Positions 31,971-40,022 of a stretch of DNA of 52,589 bases are shown here, piece by piece. Source of the stretch: an uncultured Eggerthellaceae bacterium (lineage in GTDB: Bacteria; Actinomycetota; Coriobacteriia; Coriobacteriales; Eggerthellaceae); assembly GCA_934623455.1 (NCBI GenBank), contig CAKTVK010000003.1, positions 1 to 52,589 of the forward strand, written 5' to 3'. Below the pieces are notes generated by a model. That model did no database searches. It worked only from the letters and a program-made list of their open reading frames with translations, and had not been told where the DNA came from. Within the stretch, counting starts at the first letter, position 1, and each line of letters begins with the position of its first letter. Both the position numbers and the translations under genes were made by a program.

Positions 31971-33677
31971 CTACCGTGCTAACACCTTTCCCACTTTTTG
32001 CGAGAACGCAGCCATCTTGTCGGGGTTCATCAAATCGCCTTTATTCATTAGATCAAGCGCCTGGCTAAACATTGTCTCGGGCGGCGCTTCGCTCAATACC
32101 AGGTACTTTGTAACAGCAGATGCAAAATCATCCTGCGCATCCACATATAAGCTCAAAGCAGCCAGCGCCGATGTGCCGTACCCAACGTAATAAAACGGCT
32201 TCGAGAAGATATGCGAGGTGGCCGTCCACGACTCATCCTCTTGCGGCATGCGATATTTTTCACGAACGTCCGACCAGATGGCATCGATTTTTTCGGGTGT
32301 TACATCAGGCGTGGTATAGGCGCGATATTCGGCCTCGTTTATTGCAAACGCCTCACGTACCGTCTGCGCTTTGTCGTAGACCACGTAAGCCGCAAGCGCT
32401 TCACCATAGCCTGGACATAGCTCATCATAAGCGCCGCAGCACAAAAGCTCAAGCGCCTGGGACATGGTTTCCTGCACGTCGGGCGCGTCGTTCGACACGA
32501 ACGCATTGCTTGGCGCGTGATACATATGGTTGAAATGCCCGAACTCATGGATTAAGGTCTGATAATCGGTCACATCCCCTTCAGGAGCAATTACCATAAA
32601 TGCATCGTTGTAGCTGGGAATCTCCATGGTGAAGGCGTCGTTCACGTATGTTTTTGCGGCACTGATGTCATACAGGCTGTTCCGCTGCAGGTGGTCAACC
32701 GCTTCCGTAAGCGCAGGCGATACCGCCGCAACGCATTTTCGCACGTTCGCCAACTTCACTTCACTGGTGTCGTTATTCTCATCGAATACTTGAAACACCA
32801 GGTCAACATCAAGAGAATCAGCCAGATATGCCTGATAAACAGGAACGTAATCACTCGCAATCGCTTCTTGGAGCCGCAAGGCGTCATCCACCGTATAATC
32901 GCGGCGATACTCAACAGCATACGCGTATTCGGCGTAATTGTCGTAGCCGCACGCGCGAGCGAGCGCATTATTCGTGTTCACCATTTCAATGTACAGCTCT
33001 TTAAGTTCCGTTTCGCTTGCCCCTTGCACCACCAGCTTATCATAGCGAACCACCAGGTCATTACGCTGTTTCCGAAGATCATACGCTTCACTGCTCGCAT
33101 TGGCTGAACGATCGAGCGCATAGGCGAACGTGCTACCGATATACGCGCGGAAGCCCTTGCCCTGCGGTGATTCCAACGCGCGCCCGAACTGATACGCGCA
33201 TTTCGCGGTCGTGTCGCTAAGCAAATCGCGCTTTGCCATGTAACGCTCAACTGACGCTGCATCGGAAGCATTCTGACGATAATCGAAACGTACAAGCGCA
33301 TAATCGCTGTTCAAGTTCATGACGTGCCCTGCTAGCTTGTCGTAAAGGCGCGTGAGCTCCGCAAGCTCCGTCGCACCGTTATCAACAGCGCTTTTGAACG
33401 CGTAAAAATCGTTGAGATACGCTTCTTGATCAAACGAATCGCGCGAGCGTTGGTCAAGAGGAACATCCCGGTGCTCAACATTTGTCGTGTAAGTGAATGC
33501 AACAGGACTGGCAGAGCCCATTGGAACGCCAGCCGACGAGCTGCCAGCACTTGCGCCGCCCGCGCTTCCTGCATTTCCTGCGCCAGCCCCTTCCCCGCTG
33601 CATGCGCAAAGCGACAAGGCCAACGCAAGGGTCGTGACAACAGCACCGATCTGCTCCATGCGCTTCAAACACTTCAC
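31971..33677 (-). CDS. M3-family (oligoendopeptidase F-like) lipoprotein metallopeptidase
   Basis: The predicted protein has 568 aa. The GTG at 33677 is chosen because AAGGGAGAT precedes it; the protein then begins MKCLKRMEQIGAVVTTLALA followed by LSLCAC, a lipoprotein signal with the lipidated Cys in LCAC or the next Cys. A Gly/Ser/Ala-rich linker follows. The zinc site HEFGH is in LIHEFGHFNHMYH near residue 395, with a downstream glutamate region (DVQETMSQALELL). The fold is that of M3 peptidases but it is exported and membrane-tethered, so it probably trims extracellular peptides for nutrition, which fits an asaccharolytic, amino-acid-using anaerobe. Confidence 0.87.
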   Translation of the reverse strand: MKCLKRMEQIGAVVTTLALALSLCACSGEGAGAGNAGSAGGASAGSSSAGVPMGSASPVAFTYTTNVEHRDVPLDQRSRDSFDQEAYLNDFYAFKSAVDNGATELAELTRLYDKLAGHVMNLNSDYALVRFDYRQNASDAASVERYMAKRDLLSDTTAKCAYQFGRALESPQGKGFRAYIGSTFAYALDRSANASSEAYDLRKQRNDLVVRYDKLVVQGASETELKELYIEMVNTNNALARACGYDNYAEYAYAVEYRRDYTVDDALRLQEAIASDYVPVYQAYLADSLDVDLVFQVFDENNDTSEVKLANVRKCVAAVSPALTEAVDHLQRNSLYDISAAKTYVNDAFTMEIPSYNDAFMVIAPEGDVTDYQTLIHEFGHFNHMYHAPSNAFVSNDAPDVQETMSQALELLCCGAYDELCPGYGEALAAYVVYDKAQTVREAFAINEAEYRAYTTPDVTPEKIDAIWSDVREKYRMPQEDESWTATSHIFSKPFYYVGYGTSALAALSLYVDAQDDFASAVTKYLVLSEAPPETMFSQALDLMNKGDLMNPDKMAAFSQKVGKVLAR

Positions 33678-34063
33678 GTTTCCATCTCCCTTCAACGATA
33701 AGACTCAAGCAGCAGGCTCGTCTTCCCCTTCGCGCGCGATGCGTACCGGACGATGCCGCGCCCGGTGTGCGCGTTGCTGACTTCCCCTTCGCGCGCGGTG
33801 CGTATCGCCCGCGATTAGCCCCTTAACCGCACGATTTCCCTACCTTCACTTTACCTGCTGCTGCATCACGAAGAAAGGACTCGCGGCCCATAAATGGCAA
33901 TTCGCTGCACCCTTTTGGCGCAAATGCGAACTCTTGCGATGCGGCGCAGATAGCCTTTTCTTTGCCTAACTTCGTAAAATACATGCCGTATTACAAGGTG
34001 CAACGTTACACTGGTATCGAAGGGTTTTTGAAGGCGAATGCGCCGAACTGCAAGGAGGGTCTT
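33678..34063. other. Intergenic region with an imperfect 59-bp repeat
   Basis: There are 386 bases between the divergent lipoprotein peptidase and degV genes. CTTCCCCTTCGCGCGCGATG (33722 onward) recurs at 33781 with 25 of 27 bases identical including the following GCGTAxCG, so the unit is 59 bp. The right half is unremarkable leader sequence of degV. Confidence 0.5.
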
Positions 34064-34951
34064 TTGAGCGCGTATGTTTTGTCTTGCTGCTCGACGGTTG
34101 ATCTCACCAGAGAAAAAATCGAAGCCCGCAGAATAAAGTGGGTACCGTTCCATTATGAAATTGACGGAAAAGAATACCTGGACGACTTTGGAGAGACAAT
34201 TCCCTACGATGATTTTTATGCCGCCATGGCAAAAGGAAGCTCGACAAAAACATCCCAGGTCAACGTAGGCGAATTTTACGAACATTTCAAAGCGATTGTG
34301 TCCGAAGGAAAGGACATCCTTCATATCTCGTTCTCGTCGGGCCTTTCTGGCGCTTATAGTTCTGCTGAAATTGCCGCGAAAACAATCAGGGAAGAATTCC
34401 CCGAGCGCAACGTGACCGTTGTTGATTCGCTGTGCGCATCGTCGGGATACGGCCTGTTCGTGGACAAACTTGCCGACTTGAAAGATTCAGGCATGGAGAT
34501 GAATGAGCTCGCTGCGTTTGCCCTGGAAAACAGACTGAACGTACATCATTGGTTCTTCTCCACCGACCTGCATTATTACGTTTTGGGTGGTCGCATTTCG
34601 AAAGCTGCAGGCGCCATTGGTGGCGCGCTGAAGATCTGTCCCGTTTTGAACATGAGCAACGAAGGCAAGCTGACCCCGCGCGAAAAAGTTAGAACGAAGA
34701 AGAAGGCCATCGCGCGTGTGGTGGACATCATGAAAGAGCACGCAGCAGACGGAAAAGAGTATCGCGGCAAGGTGTTCATTTGTAATTCTGCCTGCCTTGA
34801 GGATGCCCAAGCTGTTGCAAGCATGGTTGAAGAAGTGTTTCCCCAGATGGATGGCCCCGTGGAGATTTTCCCTATTGGCACGACCATCGGAAGCCATACC
34901 GGCCCCGGAACCGTATCGCTGTTCTTCTGGGGTGACGAGCGCGTGGATTAG
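34064..34951 (+). CDS. DegV-family fatty-acid-binding protein
   Basis: The predicted protein has 295 aa. DegV/FakB-type proteins bind a fatty acid and present it to a kinase (FakA) for entry into phospholipid synthesis. Motifs: AYVLSCCSTVDL at the start, IDGKEYLDD, the fatty-acid contact TKTSQVNVGEF, LHISFSSGLSGAYSSAE, the ARG-like loop LHYYVLGGRISKAAG, and the C-terminal IGTTIGSHTGPGTVSLFFWG. TTG 34064 is chosen because AAGGAGGG lies five bases upstream and the length then matches the family (about 280-295 aa). No fakA kinase gene is adjacent. Confidence 0.9.
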   Translation: MSAYVLSCCSTVDLTREKIEARRIKWVPFHYEIDGKEYLDDFGETIPYDDFYAAMAKGSSTKTSQVNVGEFYEHFKAIVSEGKDILHISFSSGLSGAYSSAEIAAKTIREEFPERNVTVVDSLCASSGYGLFVDKLADLKDSGMEMNELAAFALENRLNVHHWFFSTDLHYYVLGGRISKAAGAIGGALKICPVLNMSNEGKLTPREKVRTKKKAIARVVDIMKEHAADGKEYRGKVFICNSACLEDAQAVASMVEEVFPQMDGPVEIFPIGTTIGSHTGPGTVSLFFWGDERVD

Positions 34952-35014
34952 GGTACAGTCTCGATTTTTGAGGGCGAAATCCGCAAAAACACCCCGTTTT
35001 GCTTCAATTCTAGG

Positions 35015-35250
35015 CATGTTGTTGTAAAAACGGGTTCAAATTCGAAGTTGTGGTAGGTTGGAAGTAGGTCGAAATTCAATTTTGATTCGATACTATGATT
35101 ATGTTTGAATGAGCATAATCATGAACTGGTGATATACGAAGTCGTTTTTTCTATAAACAGAACATTCGCTGAAAATATTCCGTTTTCCGCTTCCGACCTA
35201 CTTCCAACCCGTATCAACTTCGAATTGAGAGGTCATTTTCCAACAACATG
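35015..35250. repeat. Inverted-repeat element D (CATGTTGTTG ends)
   Basis: It starts CATGTTGTTG and ends CAACAACATG. Each arm has AATTCGAAGTTG and, four to five bases later, the motif AGGTTGGAAGTAGGTCG (GGGTTGGAAG in the right arm). It is a sister of the element at 13478-13717, with a related 110-bp interior. It lies between degV and the convergent tRNA genes. Confidence 0.85.
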
Positions 35251-35271
35251 AACCAAAACGGCCGGAGAAGT

Positions 35272-35288
35272 TGGAGCGGGTAACGGGA
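35272..35288 (-). repeat. Degenerate copy of the tRNA-Gly 3' end
   Basis: TGGAGCGGGTAACGGGA matches TGGAGCGGGCGACGGGA at 35482-35498 (the CCA, acceptor and T-arm end of tRNA-Gly on the minus strand) at 15 of 17 bases in direct orientation, 210 bp away. A perfect hairpin, GGCGTTCGC...GCGAACGCC, follows at once. Confidence 0.6.
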
Positions 35289-35395
35289 CTCCGGCGTTCG
35301 CTGCGCGAACGCCGACCCCTCCCTCGCAAGCTCGGTCGGGCGAATTCCTAAAAACGTGCCACCGGCACGTTTTCTTGACGGAATTCCACCTCATC

Positions 35396-35413
35396 GGTTC
35401 GATTCCCGTCGCC
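35396..35413 (+). repeat. tRNA-like T-arm fragment
   Basis: GGTTCGATTCCCGTCGCC is an exact 18-base inverted copy of the T-arm and acceptor start of tRNA-Gly (35489-35506 on the minus strand). No body of a tRNA precedes it. The segment before it contains AAAACGTGCC...GGCACGTTTT inside GAATTCC...GGAATTC. Confidence 0.6.
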
Positions 35414-35441
35414 AGCAAGGCAGCGTTCTCTCAGGCAGCAA

Positions 35442-35473
35442 CAAAAACAGCCCAGGAATATTTCCTGGGCTGT
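35442..35473 (-). terminator. Rho-independent terminator of the tRNA-Pro/tRNA-Gly unit
   Basis: On the minus strand ACAGCCCAGGAA pairs perfectly with TTCCTGGGCTGT over a three-base loop and continues as TTTTG. It lies eight bases after the tRNA-Gly CCA. Confidence 0.9.
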
Positions 35474-35481
35474 AACGTTTC

Positions 35482-35555
35482 TGGAGCGGGCGACGGGAAT
35501 CGAACCCGCCTCATCAGCTTGGAAGGCTGAGGTTCTACCAATGAACTACGCCCGC
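35482..35555 (-). tRNA. tRNA-Gly (anticodon TCC)
   Basis: The acceptor stem GCGGGCG pairs with CGCCCGC. The anticodon loop CTTCCAA gives TCC, the T-arm reads GGTTCGATTCC, and CCA is encoded. It follows tRNA-Pro by five bases and is probably co-transcribed with it. Confidence 0.97.
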
Positions 35556-35560
35556 AAAAG

Positions 35561-35637
35561 TGGTCGGGACGACAGGATTCGAACCTGCGACATCTTGCTC
35601 CCAAAGCAAGCGCGCTACCAAACTGCGCCACGTCCCG
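35561..35637 (-). tRNA. tRNA-Pro (anticodon TGG)
   Basis: The acceptor stem CGGGACG pairs with CGTCCCG. The anticodon loop TTTGGGA gives TGG, the T-arm reads GGTTCGAATCC, and CCA is encoded. It is 34 bp downstream of the rdgB stop on the same strand, so it may be read from the murI-rdgB transcript. Confidence 0.97.
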
Positions 35638-35671
35638 TTGCTTTAGCAGCGACTTAGCATTATATCCTAAT

Positions 35672-36274
35672 TTAGCCGCGCGATGCAATTAATTCTGCAA
35701 GTTTCCTCAAAGCAACCCCTCGATGGGAGATTTTCGCTTTCTCATCCTGCGAAACCTCGGCAAATGTAAGCTCGCCGTTGTATTTGTCGGGATAAAAAAG
35801 CGGATCATAGCCGAAGCCGCCTTCGCCGCGACGCTCGAAACCAATCTTGCCCTCAACGGTTCCTTCGGCCACTAGCTCACTGCCATCTTCGTCGATAAAC
35901 ACCAGCGAGCACACATAGCGCCCGGTACGCTGCTCCCACGGCACGTTCGCAAGCTCGGAAAGCAACTTATCGTTATTCGCCTCGTCATCGCACTGCTCCC
36001 CCGCATAGCGAGCAGAGTAGACGCCAGGGCGGCCATCCAAAGCGTCAACCATAATGCCGGAGTCATCGGCCAACGCAGCCAAACCGCCGCTTGCCCGATG
36101 CGCCGCAAGCGCCTTGATGCGCGCGTTGCCCACAAACGTATCGGCATCTTCCTCTGGATCAGACACCACATCCAGCTGACGCAACGTCTTGAACTCCCAG
36201 TCATCCATGGCTAGAGCGCCTTCGATTTCGCTTACTTTATGCGCGTTGTTTGTGGCTAAAACGATTGTCTTCAC
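35672..36274 (-). CDS. rdgB: dITP/XTP pyrophosphatase (Ham1/RdgB)
   Basis: The predicted protein has 200 aa. It hydrolyses non-canonical purine nucleoside triphosphates such as XTP, dITP and dHAPTP to monophosphates in the cytoplasm. Motifs: LATNNAHKVSEIEGAL at the start (substrate-binding TNN..K), ADDSGIMVDALDGRPGVYSA near 70, EGGFGYDPLFYPD near 145, and the C-terminal KISHRGVALRKL. GTG 36274 is chosen because GGAAAAGCT precedes it and the protein then starts exactly at the family's first strand. It lies downstream of murI with 175 bp between them, a pairing also seen in many Gram-positive bacteria. Confidence 0.95.
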   Translation of the reverse strand: MKTIVLATNNAHKVSEIEGALAMDDWEFKTLRQLDVVSDPEEDADTFVGNARIKALAAHRASGGLAALADDSGIMVDALDGRPGVYSARYAGEQCDDEANNDKLLSELANVPWEQRTGRYVCSLVFIDEDGSELVAEGTVEGKIGFERRGEGGFGYDPLFYPDKYNGELTFAEVSQDEKAKISHRGVALRKLAELIASRG

Positions 36275-36449
36275 AGCTTTTCCTTTCCTATCATGCGGCA
36301 TTATCGCCGCTGCACGACGCACCTACGCGCCAATGCCGCACGCCGCACCACGCCCTATCGCGACAGCAACATCGCACGCCCGCACAGCGCGCCGCAAAGC
36401 GCCTCATTGCGCAGGCACATGCTACCGCAGGACGCGGCTCCACGGCAAC

Positions 36450-37322
36450 TCACGTCAAATCAACGTGAGCCACATCGCGCAGTTCTGTCTTGAAAACGCG
36501 TCCGCCAAAACGACGAAATTCCTCGACGTCATTTCCCGTTGTAAAAAACTTCCACTGCGCTGTGTTATCCTTGCTGGCAAGCTGGCCGCGCCGCGCAAGC
36601 GTTTCCGCAACGTCGTGCGCCGTTTCCGCAGCGGACGAAATGAGCGTCACTTCCCGTCCGACCACGCCTCCAATCAGCGATTTCAGAAGCGGATAATGCG
36701 TGCATCCCAAAACAAGCGTGTCAATATGGCAGCGACGCAGCGGATCCAAATACTCAATGGCAATCTTTTGAAACTCGGGACGAATGTAGACCTTCGAAGC
36801 TTCGGACATGAACGTTTCCACAGGCCCTTCCGCCATGCGAACGCCCAGCTCGGCTATTTCCACGAAACGCGGCGCCGGCGTGGAGAACACGGTAATGCCC
36901 GCGTCTAGATTGCGAATTGCCGTGGAATACGCGCCCGACTCGATGGTGCCTTTTGTGGCAATAACGCCAACACGCCTGTTCAACGTGGCGCGAACCGCAG
37001 CACGCGCACCTGGTTCCACCACGCCCACCACCGGAACACTAAACGTCTGCTGCGCATGCGCCAAACCTGCCGCCGTTGCCGTATTGCATGCAATGACCAG
37101 CAGCTTCACACCTTGATTAACCAGCCATCCGCCAATTTGCTGCACGAAACCGTCAACCTCGTGCAAATCGCGCGGACCGTAAGGACAGCGCGCTGAATCG
37201 CCCACGTACACAATGTTCTCATGAGGCAGGCACTCAGCAATGGCGCGCGCCACCGTGAGCCCACCGTATCCTGAATCGAAAATGCCAATAGGCGCATTAC
37301 TATATGTTCCTTCTTTTTGCAT
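36450..37322 (-). CDS. murI: Glutamate racemase
   Basis: The predicted protein has 290 aa. It makes D-glutamate for peptidoglycan. Motifs: GIFDSGYGGLTVARAI with the first catalytic-site Asp/Ser, the first catalytic Cys in VIACNTATA (about residue 78), and the second Cys in LVLGCTHYPLL (about 191). The ATG at 37322 is the only reasonable start; it has no ribosome site upstream, and a TATACT box ends only seven bases before it, so a leaderless transcript is possible. It is divergent from ybaK. Confidence 0.95.
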   Translation of the reverse strand: MQKEGTYSNAPIGIFDSGYGGLTVARAIAECLPHENIVYVGDSARCPYGPRDLHEVDGFVQQIGGWLVNQGVKLLVIACNTATAAGLAHAQQTFSVPVVGVVEPGARAAVRATLNRRVGVIATKGTIESGAYSTAIRNLDAGITVFSTPAPRFVEIAELGVRMAEGPVETFMSEASKVYIRPEFQKIAIEYLDPLRRCHIDTLVLGCTHYPLLKSLIGGVVGREVTLISSAAETAHDVAETLARRGQLASKDNTAQWKFFTTGNDVEEFRRFGGRVFKTELRDVAHVDLT

Positions 37323-37498
37323 GGGGAAAGTATAACGCTCCTTACGCCAAGCGGACGCACTGTGCTACCCTTTTCCGAAATAAGGAAACAACGCGAACGC
37401 CTTGCGGGCAAGCTGGTTCGCTGCAAGATTCAGCGGCGCTCCACGCCGACGCAACGCAAAGAACGTTCGCAAAACCAAGAAGAAGCGCTGAATGAGCC

Positions 37499-37981
37499 AT
37501 GTCCAAAGATAAAGAGCTGAAAACAAACGTCATGCGCATGCTTGATGCTGCGAAAATCCCCCACACTGTGCGCACGTATGAGACTGATGGCAGCCACACG
37601 GGAACCGAGATTGCCGCCATGCTGGGCCTCGAAAAAGAAAGCGTGTTCAAGACGCTGGTCACCCGCGGAAAATCGGGCGAATATTACGTATTCATGATTC
37701 CCGTAGCCGAAGAGCTTGATTTGAAGAAAGCAGCGGCGGCCGTTGGTGAGAAAGCCGTGAGCATGATCAAATCAAAGGAGCTTTTGCCGCTTACGGGCTA
37801 TATCCACGGCGGATGCAGTCCCTTGGGCATGAAGAAGCAATTCGTGACCAGCATCGATGAAACGGCAGAGCTGTTCGACCGCATTAATTACTCAGGCGGG
37901 CACATTGGCTGCCAAGTAGAAACATCACTCGAAGATCTGGAGAGCCTGATTCCGCTCATTCATGCCGACTTGACGGTGTAA
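37499..37981 (+). CDS. ybaK: Cys-tRNA(Pro)/Cys-tRNA(Cys) deacylase YbaK
   Basis: The predicted protein has 160 aa. This trans-editing domain hydrolyses mischarged Cys-tRNA(Pro). It shows the start IPHTVRTYETDGSHTGTEIA, the FKTLV strand, VPVA-like MIPVAEELDLKKAA, and the family's GYIHGGCSPLGMKKQF loop near 98-113, with the catalytic-site lysine/GXXXP features of the YbaK branch rather than ProX. A weak AGAAGAAG site lies upstream of the ATG. Two perfect hairpins follow the stop. Confidence 0.93.
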   Translation: MSKDKELKTNVMRMLDAAKIPHTVRTYETDGSHTGTEIAAMLGLEKESVFKTLVTRGKSGEYYVFMIPVAEELDLKKAAAAVGEKAVSMIKSKELLPLTGYIHGGCSPLGMKKQFVTSIDETAELFDRINYSGGHIGCQVETSLEDLESLIPLIHADLTV

Positions 37982-38022
37982 ACGCACTCAAAACACCTAA
38001 TCGCTGGCGCAACAAAGCACGG

Positions 38023-38109
38023 ATGTTAAAAAGACCCCGTCACTTTTTAACATATGCCGCCACCGTCAACGCGAAATTGTTGACAAAAGGTGGGGTAATT
38101 TGTCAACAA
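38023..38109. terminator. Pair of perfect hairpins between convergent genes
   Basis: Hairpin 1: ATGTTAAAAAG (38023-38033) with CTTTTTAACAT (38043-38053). Hairpin 2: TTGTTGACAAA (38077-38087) with TTTGTCAACAA (38099-38109). Each has an 11-bp perfect stem. The loops hold ACCCC and GGGGT, which are complementary. They lie between the convergent ybaK and L,D-transpeptidase genes, so a bidirectional terminator is the simplest role, though neither has a standard T-run. Confidence 0.6.
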
Positions 38110-38132
38110 GAACGGTTACTTTTGCCCCGCCC

Positions 38133-39824
38133 TTACCAATGGACAACAACGACAGTGCCTACGTCTACGATGTTATAAAGCTCGGCCGCTTTGCTGGGCG
38201 GAAGATTCACGCAACCGTGACTGCCGTAGCCGTCGCGATACATCGTGCCGCCGAAATCGGGCTGCCAAGGAGCGTCGTGCAGCGCGTACACGTTGCCAAT
38301 GAAAGGCATCCAGTAAGCCACCGTTGACTCGTTGGGCTTCTCCTTGCCTTCCTCGTAGGTGCGCAGCCGCTCGTTGGTAGCTTTGCGCGTAATGGAATAG
38401 ACGCCGGTGGGCGTGTTGCGCGTTGAATAATTCACATTGCCCGAAATGATGTCGCTCTCCCAAAGAATCGAACCATCCTCGTCGAAGAAATAGGCGTGCT
38501 GTTCGGCCAGGTCAACGTCGATATAGCGCGTCCATTCGGCACCCGTTTCCATATTGTAATAAGCGCCTTCGCTCTCACAGGGAATAGCAATCTCGCCCTG
38601 CTCGCTATCATGCACCGCTGCGACAATCATATCGGTAAGCGCGGCCGTATCAAGTTTCCAGCCGAACGCGGGACCGCCGCTCACGGTAATCTCTTTGCCA
38701 TCGGGGCGCGTATACGTGTGCTCGGTGCCGTACGTATTCAGCTTGTCGGCCATCTCCTGCGCCCACAACTCAACGGCTTCCTCGTTCAGCGAAATGTTGC
38801 GATTGTCGTCGTAGACAATCCAGTCAAGCAAGTTGCCGCGATTGATTTTCAGCGCCGGATAACCGCCAAGCGTCAGCGTCACCTTCACATGCGAAAGCGC
38901 GTTGACCTGGTCTGCAACACTTTTCAAGCTGTCATCGGTGGCGAAGACCGCCGGCGCAACAAGGTCGCGATCGGTAAGCTCAAGACGCACGTGGACAAGA
39001 CGCAACGCAGCTTCAACATCGGTAAGAACCTGTTTTTTATCGAGCTTCGTGCCCGCCTGTTCAGGAGCAATCACAACAGCATCGGTCGCCTCATCGTAAG
39101 CAAGATGAGCGTCCACGGGATCGGTTGCGGTTTCGTTGCAGGCAGCAAGGGTTTCATCCAAAAGCTCGGCCACTATCTGCTTATTGTAAGAAACAGCGAA
39201 CGTTGCGCTTTTGCCTGCATGGGTGAACAGTTCAACAGGCCACGTCCACGGATTCACATACGCCAGCATATCTTGATCCGGGTCAAGACCATAGGAAATC
39301 TCCTTGCCGGGAATCGCTAGCTCGCATCCATAACCCGTGACCTCAAGCTGATAATCATCCAGCGTGGCAGCAATTTTTCCCCGCATTTCATCAGGCGTTT
39401 TCCAAGAAACATCAACACCATTGATATTCGTACCGGGAAGAAAATGACTCATGAAGAAAACGGCACCGGCAAGATAAAGCGCAGCAACCAGCGCGACGAT
39501 AACACCCAAAACGATTCCGACGATTTTAAGCTTCCCGCGCGAGTGCGGCATATCATACGCAGCGGCGTCGGAAGAGAAGAAGCCCTGGCTGCCGTTGGCA
39601 CCGTTGGCTGTTTCGACCTTCGCAGCGACCTTTGCTTTTTCTTCCGCCTTATTCTTCGTCTTCGCCTTAGCAGGTTTCCCCGATTTCGTGGACGCATCGG
39701 CCGTTGCGGGCTTCACCGCATCTGCGGATACAGCAGGCGCTGCGGGTGCAGCAGGAGCCGCTTTAGCAGCATGTTTTGGCTTTTCGGAAGAGACCTCTTC
39801 TTTTTTCACATGTTTTGCACTCAT
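38133..39824 (-). CDS. Membrane-anchored L,D-transpeptidase (YkuD family)
   Basis: The predicted protein has about 563 aa. A Lys/Ala/Pro-rich cytoplasmic N-terminus (about 75 residues) precedes one membrane helix (LKIVGIVLGVIVALVAALYL). Outside are two repeats of the peptidoglycan-binding/YoaR-like type (NINGVDVSWKTPDEMRGKI; then the VHVRLELTD region), and the C-terminal YkuD catalytic domain from about 440. That domain contains ALHDAPWQPDFGG and the active-site YGSHGCVNLPPSKAAELY. It would form 3-3 cross-links or attach proteins in the wall. ATG 39824 gives a normal start; ATG 39866 is an in-frame alternative. Neither has a good ribosome site. Confidence 0.92.
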   Translation of the reverse strand: MSAKHVKKEEVSSEKPKHAAKAAPAAPAAPAVSADAVKPATADASTKSGKPAKAKTKNKAEEKAKVAAKVETANGANGSQGFFSSDAAAYDMPHSRGKLKIVGIVLGVIVALVAALYLAGAVFFMSHFLPGTNINGVDVSWKTPDEMRGKIAATLDDYQLEVTGYGCELAIPGKEISYGLDPDQDMLAYVNPWTWPVELFTHAGKSATFAVSYNKQIVAELLDETLAACNETATDPVDAHLAYDEATDAVVIAPEQAGTKLDKKQVLTDVEAALRLVHVRLELTDRDLVAPAVFATDDSLKSVADQVNALSHVKVTLTLGGYPALKINRGNLLDWIVYDDNRNISLNEEAVELWAQEMADKLNTYGTEHTYTRPDGKEITVSGGPAFGWKLDTAALTDMIVAAVHDSEQGEIAIPCESEGAYYNMETGAEWTRYIDVDLAEQHAYFFDEDGSILWESDIISGNVNYSTRNTPTGVYSITRKATNERLRTYEEGKEKPNESTVAYWMPFIGNVYALHDAPWQPDFGGTMYRDGYGSHGCVNLPPSKAAELYNIVDVGTVVVVHW

Positions 39825-39884
39825 GACTAGATCGCTAATGCTCTCTTTTTTGCATCGAATTCCCATTCTGACCGTATTCGAGTA

Positions 39885-39893
39885 ATTATATCA
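39885..39893 (-). promoter_or_regulatory. Extended -10 promoter of the L,D-transpeptidase gene
   Basis: On the minus strand this is TGATATAAT, a perfect extended -10 (TGnTATAAT). It lies about 20 bases before the upstream in-frame ATG (39866) and 60 before ATG 39824. The -35 region is poor, which is normal for extended -10 promoters. Confidence 0.6.
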
Positions 39894-39923
39894 GCTTCGC
39901 CCGCAACACCTTGCATGCATATG

Positions 39924-39958
39924 AAAAACGTCCCGATTCGGCAGAAACGGAACGTTTT
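39924..39958 (-). terminator. Rho-independent terminator after metG
   Basis: On the minus strand AAAACGTTCCG pairs with CGGGACGTTTT (one G-U) over a 12-base loop and ends in TTTTTC. It lies 65 bases after the metG stop. Confidence 0.8.
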
Positions 39959-40022
39959 CTATCGTGTTTGTAATTACGAAACGCAAAATGCCTGATAGCA
40001 AGCACATGTCCAAGCAATAATT

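Noticed and set aside
35295..35390. A complete second tRNA gene beside tRNA-Gly
   Set aside because: Only 3'-end-like fragments are present. No D-arm or anticodon arm can be built between them.
37317..37520. A 67-codon plus-strand frame between murI and ybaK
   Set aside because: It starts with TTG inside the murI promoter region, is highly charged, and overlaps the ybaK start in another frame. Not enough support.
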